Source: CAWCTB01 sp963798275 (GTDB lineage: Bacteria > Acidobacteriota > Terriglobia > Terriglobales > Acidobacteriaceae). Taken from it: 18,915 nucleotides of DNA. Every line of letters begins with the position of its first letter. The stretch's first letter is position 1. The stretch covers positions 1 to 18,915 of the forward strand of contig CAWCTB010000047.1 in assembly GCA_963798275.1 (NCBI GenBank). Direction: 5' to 3'. Shown here in pieces: positions 7,651 to 14,284 of this stretch. The notes below the pieces were generated by a model. That model searched no databases, had not been told where the DNA came from, and saw nothing but the letters and a program-made list of their open reading frames with translations. The position numbers and the translations under genes are program-made.

Positions 7651-8099
7651 GGGGTTGAGCAGGAATACGATATCACCTTGGCAGCAGCCACCACCTCACG
7701 CCGGCATAGGAAACCTGGTCGCGGAAGCCTCGGATAAAGCCTTCTTCGGCCGGATGGAAGTTGAGCCGGAGAGGTCATCTTTGCTCCTTAAGCCGCCTCA
7801 GGCATGGTTCCGCGTGGGAAAATCAGCCCAAGTTAGGAATACTCCCGGTCCGCCCCCCGGTCTGTACCCATGGGGTGGTACCGCCCTCCCCCTCCTGCCC
7901 GCAAAATCTTGAAAACATTGGCCCCATTTTGAAAATGGTCCGCAAAATCTTGAGTGCGTGTGACATATAGGCAAAATCTTAATATCAAAGAACTTAGCTG
8001 GTGGCGCACGGAGCGCACACTACAACGTTTCCTCCGGGCGAATTTAAGAGTTGCTGAATCGAGAAGCAAGGAAAAACAGCAGCGAAAAAGCACGAAAGT
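7651..8099. other. Gene-free repeat-bearing interval
   Basis: No supportable gene. It holds the promoter side of the DUF4440 gene, a GTACC/GGTAC inverted repeat near 7865-7882, three copies of a GCAAAATCTT motif, and AT-rich sequence from about 7900 to 8100 that contrasts with the GC-rich surroundings. Confidence 0.5.
7901..7980. repeat. Three direct copies of GCAAAATCTT with an internal palindrome
   Basis: Exact decamer GCAAAATCTT at 7901-7910, 7942-7951 and 7971-7980 (start-to-start 41 and 29 bases). Between copies one and two is the perfect palindrome CCATTTT-G-AAAATGG (7924-7938). Unit lengths vary, so this is not a CRISPR; it looks like a degenerate intergenic repeat array. Confidence 0.6.
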
Positions 8100-8328
8100 A
8101 ACCGTCGATAACAACTCCCGCTCCGGCTCGCTTACCAGAAAGTGCACATGCTCGGCATGACGACGTAGCCGAATACCAGCATGCCGTAGCGCTTCCGAGC
8201 TTCTTCCGTGGCTGTTTCGAACAGCCCTTAGCTCGGGGGCTGTCGAGATACTTTTGCCGACGGTAACAACTGAAGGTGATGAAGTGCAGTTGTTGCGTCT
8301 GCTGATACCGCTTGAGTCCCCAAGGCAC
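8100..8328 (-). pseudogene. Degenerate REP-associated tyrosine transposase (Y1/IS200-like) remnant
   Basis: Three frames must be joined. The first, from ATG 8328, reads LHFITFSCYRRQKYLDSPRAK, typical of the RAYT N-terminus. The second gives YGMLVFGYVVMP. The third gives EHVHFLVSEPERELLSTV, with the HxH metal-binding motif at about 8150-8142. Homology stops at about 8100, before the helix with the catalytic tyrosine, so the gene is both frameshifted and 3'-truncated and cannot encode an active enzyme. RAYTs normally mobilise or maintain REP palindromes; two hairpins lie immediately upstream at 8348-8409. Confidence 0.7.
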
Positions 8329-8347
8329 GGGGAAGGATACACCTGAT

Positions 8348-8409
8348 CATCACACTGGGTCTGTGATGTGGAGGAAAATCCCCGCCAACCAACACCGGGT
8401 TGGACGGGG
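8348..8409. repeat. Paired REP-like hairpins next to the RAYT remnant
   Basis: First hairpin: CATCACA (8348-8354), seven-base loop, TGTGATG (8362-8368). Second: CCCCGCCAACC (8380-8390) pairs with GGTTGG-A-CGGGG (8398-8409), an 11-bp stem with one bulged A. GTGG precedes the second hairpin, resembling the 5' tetranucleotide of RAYT-linked REPs. Position directly upstream of the transposase start supports a REP role. Confidence 0.5.
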
Positions 8410-8637
8410 CACCCTCGGGTTCATTTCCTAGTCAGAACGCTTGCCCGGGCCACCCGCCCCAGTGGGGCGAAGTACTTTCTGCACCGCTTGCCCGCTCATC
8501 ATGGCGAACTCATATCCGCGGGGGCGCACCGCTTGTTCGCTGCGATTCACGGCTTACAGCGGACCGTTTGGCGCGTCCCTAGCGGTAGAACGTTGCTCTG
8601 TGTTCTTCTTGTGCACGAATTGATACGATTCGCACGC
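8410..8637. other. Upstream region of the sigma factor gene
   Basis: An open frame runs from 8368 into the sigma factor, but its translation here (Arg/His/Pro-rich, starting over a hairpin) has no domain. I read this as leader DNA. No clear -35/-10 pair or Shine-Dalgarno was seen. Confidence 0.4.
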
Positions 8638-9555
8638 ATGGCCATTACTTCCACCTCGGGCCCGATCGAAGGGCTGCCGTCCACTGCAGCGCAGGAGTTC
8701 GCCGCCCAGCACTACGCGTCCAGTGGGGCACAGCAGTTGGGCATGGACCAGGCGGCTTTAGCGGCCCTTCTGGCGCAGGTTGTCTTACAGGTCGGCGTTT
8801 TTGGCGACGCGGGTGCGGAGTTGGGTTTCCTCGCATCTCTGTGCGTGGACGAGCTGGTACTTGCCCACGCCTGCGCGCAAGGCAACGAGCGCGCCTGGGA
8901 ACTGTTTCTTACCCGCTACCGGAATACGCTGTATGAATCGGCATACAAGATCGCGCGGACGGAGAGTGGAGCACGCAGCCTGGCGGATTCGCTTTATGCA
9001 GAGCTCTATGGCGTCGATTCCAAGGGCCAGCAGCGTACCTCGAAGCTGTTGTATTACCAGGGACGAGGTTCGTTGCAGGGCTGGCTGCGGGTCGTCACCG
9101 CGCAGGCGTATGTCAATCAATATCGGAGCCTGCGCCGTGAGATGAGCTTGGATGCCGCGGTGGAGGACGGTGCCCAGTTTGCGGCCCCGGAGCCCGAGCG
9201 CGCCGTAGTCGATCCCCGAGTTGAAGCTGCGGTTGCGGCGGAACTGGAGGGCCTCGATGCGGAAGAACGGTTTCTTTTGGCGGCCTATTACCTCGACCAC
9301 CGGACCTTAGCGGAAATCGCCAAGCTGCAGGGAGTGCACGAGTCCACCATCAGCCGCAAGCTCGAGCGCATTACGACCGGCACACGCAAGCGTGTCCGTA
9401 AGCGTTTGATGCAAGCCGGCATGACCACCCGCCAGGCCCACGAGGTCATGGAAGATGTGGATGTCCGGGAGCTGCACGTGGCGGTGCGTGAAACTCTGCA
9501 GCAAAGTCCGTCGAATTCCGCGTTCTATCAAAAGAAGGGTGAACCTCAGGGATGA
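8638..9555 (+). CDS. Sigma-70 family (ECF-like) RNA polymerase sigma factor
   Basis: 305 residues from ATG 8638. Residues 1-70 are an Ala/Gln-rich extension of no known function. Sigma region 2 lies at about 75-170: ACAQGNERAWELFLTRYRN, then YYQGRGSLQGWLRVVTAQAYVN and a basic SLRRE. Region 4 lies at about 203-258, with LDAEERFLLAAYYLD and the helix-turn-helix TLAEIAKLQGVHESTISRKL, followed by a basic tail. A C-terminal extension of about 45 residues is unlike minimal ECF factors. Its TGA overlaps the ATG of the anti-sigma gene (ATGA), indicating translational coupling and a cognate pair. Upstream start choices are uncertain because no ribosome binding site is visible. Confidence 0.87.
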   Translation: MAITSTSGPIEGLPSTAAQEFAAQHYASSGAQQLGMDQAALAALLAQVVLQVGVFGDAGAELGFLASLCVDELVLAHACAQGNERAWELFLTRYRNTLYESAYKIARTESGARSLADSLYAELYGVDSKGQQRTSKLLYYQGRGSLQGWLRVVTAQAYVNQYRSLRREMSLDAAVEDGAQFAAPEPERAVVDPRVEAAVAAELEGLDAEERFLLAAYYLDHRTLAEIAKLQGVHESTISRKLERITTGTRKRVRKRLMQAGMTTRQAHEVMEDVDVRELHVAVRETLQQSPSNSAFYQKKGEPQG

Positions 9556-10649
9556 ACCAAAAGCTTCCCAAGCCGATGCTCGATGCCCTCTCCCGAGAGG
9601 CGGCACCTGCGGGTCATCCTTCTGCGGATGTGCTTGCTGCCTTCGTGGAGCTGGCCGAGGGCAAGAAGCAATCGGTAACCGATCATCTGGCGCGATGCAG
9701 CGAGTGCCGCGAGATCGTTTTTCTGGCGAGCGACGCAGCCGAGGGAGCCGCAACAGGGCGGCACAGCATGGCGGCGAAGCCACGATGGCGCTGGACGTGG
9801 CGATGGATTTGGGCCGCTCCCGTTGCTGCAATCTTGTTGATCGTCGCTGGGGACCTTGTGCGGCAGAGCTATGTCGCAGCACCGGCGGAGTCGGAAATTG
9901 CTCCTAAGAAAGTTGCGAGGGAGAGCCGCCCTCCGGAGCAGATGCAGGATGCAACCCCGGCGCAGCCCTCCTCGGCAGCTACTGCTCCATCGCCGATGGC
10001 GAAGGCGCGGCCGCGGACTACGCCTGCGACGACCCCGCCCGCTAAGAAGGCACAGCCCGTAGGTGCCGATGCGGTCGCGATGAATGCCGCGCCAGCTCCT
10101 GCGAAGAGAGAGGCCGTGCATGCAACGTCCGCCCCGCCAAAACCGGCGCCGGAGGCGGTAGCCATCGCTATCGGTGGCGCGCTCGCGAACACGGTCCCGG
10201 AGGCTCCCAAAGCCAACGGGTTTGCGCCAACTACAGGTGAAGCTGTTCAGAAATATCGCGCGGCCGATTCGTTGCGCCTTTCCGTCAACCGGAGCCTGTC
10301 GGGCGTGGCGCAAACCGCTCAGCCTGGCTGGCACGTTACGCTGCAGGGGCATCTCGAGCGTCTCACGCGCGACGGTTGGTCACGGGTGTTGGCCGACCAG
10401 CCGAGCGCTTTTCGCGTGGTTAGCGTGATCGGCAACGACGTGTGGGCGGGAGGAAATGACGGCGGGTTATTTCATTCCGGCGACCGGGGCGTGCACTGGA
10501 ACAAGGTGTCCATCGCGAACCCGAGCGGTGCCGAAACGGCGGCGATCGTTTCGATTCGCTTTGACGATTCGCAGCATGGCGTGATCGTCACAGACACCGG
10601 CGCGAGCTACAGCACCGCGGACGGCGGCGTTACCTGGACCAAGCAGTGA
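9552..10649 (+). CDS. Membrane anti-sigma factor with zinc-finger head and Ycf48-like C-terminal domain
   Basis: 365 residues. The cytoplasmic head has a ZAS-type zinc motif: His22 (GHPSADVLAAF), then His45-x3-Cys49-x2-Cys52 in HLARCSECRE. One membrane segment follows (about 84-103, WRWIWAAPVAAILLIVAG). Residues about 105-235 are an Ala/Pro/Lys-rich linker, likely extracytoplasmic. The C-terminal 120 residues contain beta-propeller/Ycf48-like blade motifs: NDVWAGGNDGGLFHSGDRGVHWNKV and a closing TADGGVTWTKQ. Likely role: holds the upstream sigma factor inactive and senses an external cue through the propeller-like part. The partner assignment rests on the 4-bp overlap. A complete propeller needs more blades, so it may oligomerise or be a cut-down sensor. 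Confidence 0.85.
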   Translation: MNQKLPKPMLDALSREAAPAGHPSADVLAAFVELAEGKKQSVTDHLARCSECREIVFLASDAAEGAATGRHSMAAKPRWRWTWRWIWAAPVAAILLIVAGDLVRQSYVAAPAESEIAPKKVARESRPPEQMQDATPAQPSSAATAPSPMAKARPRTTPATTPPAKKAQPVGADAVAMNAAPAPAKREAVHATSAPPKPAPEAVAIAIGGALANTVPEAPKANGFAPTTGEAVQKYRAADSLRLSVNRSLSGVAQTAQPGWHVTLQGHLERLTRDGWSRVLADQPSAFRVVSVIGNDVWAGGNDGGLFHSGDRGVHWNKVSIANPSGAETAAIVSIRFDDSQHGVIVTDTGASYSTADGGVTWTKQ

Positions 10650-10785
10650 TTGCTGGTCCCCGAAATAATTGCTGCAAGCCGCGGGTGGCGCATCGTTCTA
10701 TGGATGAGGCTCCGCGTTTCGAGCAGGCGGAGACGTGTGCAGGATATGTGTAGCCTGAGACCCTATCAATGACGGAGGCGCGCTC

Positions 10786-11286
10786 ATGCGTTGCGCTGGT
10801 GTAACTCGAACGACCTGCCTATTAGCAATCGTGCTGGCCTTTGTGGTTCCCTGTCTTGCGCAAGACCAATCGGACCGTCCGCTGACGAACTCCGATATCG
10901 TGAAGATGGTGAATGCCGGTATCCCGGAGAGCGTCATCGTGCGTGCCATCGAAGTTTCAGGAACGAACTTCGTCACCACGGCGGACGCCCTGATCAGTTT
11001 GAAGCAACATCGGGTGCCGGATGGTGTGCTCGCAGCCATTCTCGATAGCCAGGCCGGCGCGAGGATGCGTCAAGTTGAACCACCGGGGACGGCCGATGCT
11101 ACCGCTCAGTCGGCGGTGTTGCACCCCCACCACCAGTTGCCGAATGTTGACGCCACCCTGCGCCTGGACTCACAAGACGACAGGGAAAGTACAGATCAGG
11201 AAGAACCAGATCAAGCTGGAGAAGGCGGGCGTACCGTTGTTCAGCGTGAAATGGAAAGAGAATTCGGCCAAGTAGATCGCTGGTAA
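10786..11286 (+). CDS. Small secreted protein of unknown function, C-terminus possibly frameshifted
   Basis: 166 residues with a clear signal peptide (TTCLLAIVLAFVVPCLAQ, cleavage near residue 25). GGAGG lies seven bases before the ATG. The core LTNSDIVKMVNAGIPESVIV...SGTNFVTTADALISLKQHRVPDGVLAAIL is a helical domain of a type I associate with secreted acidobacterial proteins; no biochemical function is known. After LRLDSQ the reading becomes Asp/Glu/Gln-rich and unconvincing. The overlapping frame there reads GKVQIRKNQIKLEKAGVPLFS and ends at a TAG at about 11273-11275, which looks more like genuine protein, so a single-base error near 11165-11190 is suspected. Confidence 0.7.
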   Translation: MRCAGVTRTTCLLAIVLAFVVPCLAQDQSDRPLTNSDIVKMVNAGIPESVIVRAIEVSGTNFVTTADALISLKQHRVPDGVLAAILDSQAGARMRQVEPPGTADATAQSAVLHPHHQLPNVDATLRLDSQDDRESTDQEEPDQAGEGGRTVVQREMEREFGQVDRW

Positions 11287-11319
11287 TGTTGCGCCATCTT
11301 CACATGCCTTACGTTTCGC

Positions 11320-11774
11320 GCGGAGACCGTGCCTTGCGTTCCCGCAATGACATCCTGCGTCTGTCCGGTGAAGGAGCGATCGGCGGTCCCTGCCTCCGCG
11401 TAGGCTTGACCGTACGGCGCATAGGCCCCGTCATAGGACACCGTGCGCGAAGCCGTCGAGGCCAAACGCGACGACCCCAGCCAGTCGCTGTGCCGCCAGT
11501 AGGCTGCGGCCGCGGGCGTGCCTGCGGTGTACACCGCCTGCAGTCCTCCGGCCAGCGGAGCCATAAACTTCTTCCCCGTCGTCCCGTTCATCAGCGCGAA
11601 CTTGTAGCCGTCGGGAGCATACACAATTTGCGTGTAGCTGCTCGACCCGGTTTGTATGTCGACGGCACGGTTGAAAGCGTCGAACAAATTCACGTTGCTG
11701 CCAATCTTGGCGGGCCGTCCTTCGGCATCGTAGGCGTAAGCGTTGCTCAGATCGTCGGCGGTCACGTTGCCCAT
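11320..11774 (-). pseudogene. RHS/YD-repeat protein fragment
   Basis: About 150 residues of RHS-type sequence: NAYAYDAEGRPAKI, an IVYAPDGYKFALM strand, YWRHSDWLGSSRLAS, and YDGAYAPYGQAYAE followed by DRSFTGQTQD. This is the end of the RHS core just before the usual core terminus (YDFLFRxYxPxxGRWxSPD), which is missing. The frame instead runs through GTVSARNVRH into antisense of the secreted-protein gene. There is no plausible N-terminal portion upstream either. A fragment left by rearrangement, convergent with the small secreted protein gene. Confidence 0.7.
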
Positions 11775-11830
11775 CGGTTTCCGAGAACCAGTAGACTGCG
11801 GATGAGTTAGGTGAAAAAGGAAAACGCCCG

Positions 11831-11853
11831 CTCATTCGAAAACCGCGAATGAG
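11831..11853 (-). terminator. Hairpin with downstream T tract
   Basis: Perfect 8-bp stem CTCATTCG/CGAATGAG with a 7-base loop. On the minus strand it is followed by a GGGCGTTTTCCTTTTT stretch, so it could terminate minus-strand transcription from the YdcF-type gene. It could equally be a mobile palindrome beside the RHS remnant. Confidence 0.4.
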
Positions 11854-11926
11854 TGGAGCCCGCGGCCGAGTTCTCACCCGGACTCCAGCAGGCTGCAGGA
11901 GAAGTTGGGGAAAGCGGATCCCACGT

Positions 11927-11989
11927 GGACTTCAAGTCCGCGGGGAGCATCAAAAATTAAGGGCTTACCGGCACGGCTGAAGTCGTGCC
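11927..11989. repeat. REP-like two-hairpin element, copy 1
   Basis: GGACTT-C-AAGTCC (11927-11939) plus GGCACGGCT-GA-AGTCGTGCC (11970-11989, one G.U pair). Reversed, the arrangement matches the element at 17744-17795: a GGCAC...GTGCC palindrome followed by a second short palindrome. It occupies the otherwise empty spacer 11854-12048 downstream of the YdcF-type gene. Confidence 0.6.
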
Positions 11990-12048
11990 CTGATGCAAGG
12001 CGGCCTGCAAATGACTTTTGCCGCAGCCTGCCAGAAGCCGCCAGGCCC

Positions 12049-12555
12049 TCAGGTGACGTGCAGCCGGTACAGCACATAGCTGGAGGCTTCGCGCACCGCG
12101 GCAGTGAAGCGTCCCCATGACGTTTTCGGGATCGACTCGGGACGCGGCGAGGCGTAGGCGGTAATCCCCAGGCGTTCCATCATGCGTTTGGCGCGGTAGA
12201 GATGGTAGGCATCGCTGACCAGCAGGGCGGTATGCAGGTCGTTGGTGCGCATGATGACGGCCACGCGCCGGGTCGATTCGTCGGTATCGTCAGCCTGGGT
12301 TTCGGCGATGAGGTTAACCTCGGGAACGCCGCGGCTGAGCAGGTAATCCCTGCCCACCTGGCCCTCGCTGAAGCGGGGGTCGCCACCCGCGCCTCCGGTG
12401 GTGATGATGAGCGGCGCCATGCCATGTTCGAACAATTCCCAGGCGTGGTCGAGGCGGGCACGGTAAATGGGGGATGGGTGGCCAACATACTCCGCTGCGC
12501 CAAAAACTACGATGCAATCGGCGCGCTGTGCCTGATCGATCTGGGCCTGATCCAT
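12049..12555 (-). CDS. YdcF/SanA-like DUF218 protein, true N-terminus unclear
   Basis: 168 residues from the first ATG (12555). The DUF218 pattern is clear: DCIVVFGAAEYVGHPSPIYRARLDHA, PLIITTGGAGGDPRFSEG, then ETQADDTDESTRR and ALLVSDAYHLYRAKRMM. DUF218 proteins are usually anchored in the inner membrane, facing outward, and are linked to envelope functions; the exact reaction is not established. The same frame continues upstream with KSHPFRRFLLVAALVCAACF, an evident signal anchor, to about 12627, but no ATG, GTG or TTG occurs before an in-frame TGA. A sequence error or rare start codon is therefore likely. It follows the Sua5 gene stop at 12660. Confidence 0.8.
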   Translation of the reverse strand: MDQAQIDQAQRADCIVVFGAAEYVGHPSPIYRARLDHAWELFEHGMAPLIITTGGAGGDPRFSEGQVGRDYLLSRGVPEVNLIAETQADDTDESTRRVAVIMRTNDLHTALLVSDAYHLYRAKRMMERLGITAYASPRPESIPKTSWGRFTAAVREASSYVLYRLHVT

Positions 12556-12659
12556 AATGCTGGCGATCAGATAAGCGAAGCAGGCGGCGCAGACCAGGGC
12601 GGCGACAAGCAGGAACCGGCGGAAGGGATGAGATTTGAGCGAAGCGAAGCCCGTGGCGA

Positions 12660-13307
12660 CTACTCCTGCCCCAGCAACTCAGCGATATCGTCGTAGGCGA
12701 TTGCGCCTTGACGCAGTATGCGCCAGTGTCCATCCTCGCTGGTGAGATCGACGATGGTAGAAGGAACATCCCGGGGAGACGGGCCGCCGTCCACGATCAG
12801 CTTGAGGCAGTCGCCCAACTGATCGCGTACCGCCTGTGCACTGGTGCACTCGGCGGCACCGTGCAGATTGGCGGAGGTGGCAGTGATGGGATGCCCGGCA
12901 GCGCGAATGATGGCCAGAGGTACCTCGGCCGCGGGCACGCGCAAGGCGACATTGCCGGTGTTGGCGGTGACTTTGAGCGGCAACTTGGGGTCGGCCCTCA
13001 CGATGATGGTAAGAGGTCCGGGCCAGAAACGGCGGGCCAGCAGGTAAAAGGTTTCAGGAACCGGCCAGGCCAGTTCGGCGGCCTGGTCCACGGATTCGGT
13101 GAGCAGCGAAAGCGGCTTGTGCCGGGAGCGGGTTTTGATCTCATAAATGCGGTCGACAGCGTGCAGGTTAAAGGGGTCGGCCGCCAGGCCATAGAAGGTG
13201 TCCGTCGGCATGGCGAGGACCTCGCCGGCGCGGATCTTCTCGGCAACGTACGCTACCTGGGACGCTTCCGGCTGGGTGCTGTTGATCTTTACAATTTCCG
13301 GGCGCAA
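12660..13307 (-). CDS. tsaC: L-threonylcarbamoyladenylate synthase (Sua5/YwlC/TsaC family)
   Basis: Makes threonylcarbamoyl-AMP from threonine, bicarbonate and ATP, the first step of t6A synthesis at position 37 of ANN-decoding tRNAs. About 215 residues from TTG 13307, preceded by AGAGG at 5 bases; the frame is open to 13466 but that part is not conserved-looking. Motifs: PTDTFYGLAADP, the KTRSRHKPLSLL substrate loop, FWPGPLTIIV, GNVALRVP and TATSANLHGA. It is a single-domain (TsaC/YrdC-like) form lacking the C-terminal Sua5 domain. Divergent from the SpoU methyltransferase gene across 13308-13450; followed on the same strand by the DUF218 gene. Confidence 0.93.
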   Translation of the reverse strand: MRPEIVKINSTQPEASQVAYVAEKIRAGEVLAMPTDTFYGLAADPFNLHAVDRIYEIKTRSRHKPLSLLTESVDQAAELAWPVPETFYLLARRFWPGPLTIIVRADPKLPLKVTANTGNVALRVPAAEVPLAIIRAAGHPITATSANLHGAAECTSAQAVRDQLGDCLKLIVDGGPSPRDVPSTIVDLTSEDGHWRILRQGAIAYDDIAELLGQE

Positions 13308-13312
13308 CCGAA

Positions 13313-13317
13313 CCTCT
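13313..13317 (-). promoter_or_regulatory. Shine-Dalgarno site of the Sua5/TsaC gene
   Basis: AGAGG five bases before TTG 13307-13305. It supports this unusual start over the long upstream extension. Confidence 0.5.
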
Positions 13318-13450
13318 GAATGTATGGGGTATGCAAGGCGAAACGTATCACGCCACGCCGCGCGACAGCAAGATAGCAGCTTACCATGGCAGGGGGGCCT
13401 GCAGCCTCGCGGCAGCCGGCCGTTGTAGGATAGGTCCCGGTTGTGGAATC

Positions 13451-14284
13451 GTGACGACCACGCCAAATTCGACCATTATGGAGCGGCTGCGGCCGGTGAG
13501 CAGCCGGCAGAACGCGCGAGTCAAGGAGTTGCGCCGCCTTTTCCACGAGGCTGCTCCCAATGAAAATGGGGAAGTCGCCATCGAGGGTTTGCACCTGGTG
13601 GAGGAGGCGATCCGGTCGGGACTTCGGGTGCCGGTGGTGCTGTTTAGCGCGTCGGCAACGGATCGGGCCCACAAGCTGCTGCCGCAACTCTCGCATCGTA
13701 CCGAAACGCTGGTCGTTCCAGACGATGTGTTCGCGGGCGCCGTGCCCAGCGAAACGCCGCAGGGCGTCGCGGCGCTGGTACAGATTCACAAGACGAAACT
13801 CGAGGATGTAATGCGGGTTCGGCCGTCGCTGCTGGTGATCGCGGCTGGGCTGCAGGATCCGGGCAACCTGGGAACGATTGCGCGATCTGCGGAGGCCTTT
13901 GGCGCGACCGGCCTGCTGCTGGCGGAGCGAACCGTCAGCCCCTGGAATTGGAAGGCCGTGCGCGCATCTGCCGGGTCGCTGTTTCGCCTGCCGCTGGCGA
14001 AGGTGGGATCGCCGGCGGAAATCGGCGAACTCAAGACCCGAGGCGTGCGCGTGTTGGCGACCTCGTCCCACAAGGGATCGCCGATCGCAGAGGTGGATTT
14101 GCGCGGCGACATCGCGTTGATCGTCGGCAACGAAGGAGCGGGCATCCCCAAGGCGATTCTTGCTCAGGCCGATGGCGTAGTCATGATTCCGCAGTCGTCT
14201 CGGGTGGAGTCGCTGAATGCCGCCATCGCCGCCTCGATCATGCTGTACGAAGCCTTCCGGCAAAGAAACGCAGCCCAGCCGTGA
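13451..14284 (+). CDS. SpoU/TrmH-family RNA 2'-O-methyltransferase
   Basis: SPOUT-class methyltransferase using S-adenosylmethionine to methylate a ribose 2'-OH in rRNA or tRNA. 277 residues from GTG 13451; ATG 13478 is an alternative, and neither has a strong ribosome site. The N-terminal substrate-binding domain has EVAIEGLHLVEEAIRSGL. The catalytic knot has DPGNLGTIARSAEAFGA (motif 1), IALIVGNEGAGIP (motif 2) and IPQSSRVESLNAAIAASIMLYE (motif 3). The two-domain form resembles RlmB and related rRNA enzymes; the target nucleotide cannot be told from sequence. Its TGA overlaps the GTG start of rarA (GTGA), so the two are translationally coupled. Confidence 0.9.
   Translation: MTTTPNSTIMERLRPVSSRQNARVKELRRLFHEAAPNENGEVAIEGLHLVEEAIRSGLRVPVVLFSASATDRAHKLLPQLSHRTETLVVPDDVFAGAVPSETPQGVAALVQIHKTKLEDVMRVRPSLLVIAAGLQDPGNLGTIARSAEAFGATGLLLAERTVSPWNWKAVRASAGSLFRLPLAKVGSPAEIGELKTRGVRVLATSSHKGSPIAEVDLRGDIALIVGNEGAGIPKAILAQADGVVMIPQSSRVESLNAAIAASIMLYEAFRQRNAAQP

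Noticed and set aside
7901..7980. CRISPR array
   Set aside because: Repeats are only 10 bp, spacing is irregular (41 and 29 bases), and no cas genes are present.
8368..8637. 90-residue N-terminal extension of the sigma factor
   Set aside because: It begins inside a REP-like hairpin, is Arg/Pro-rich, and has no domain; ATG 8638 is more plausible.
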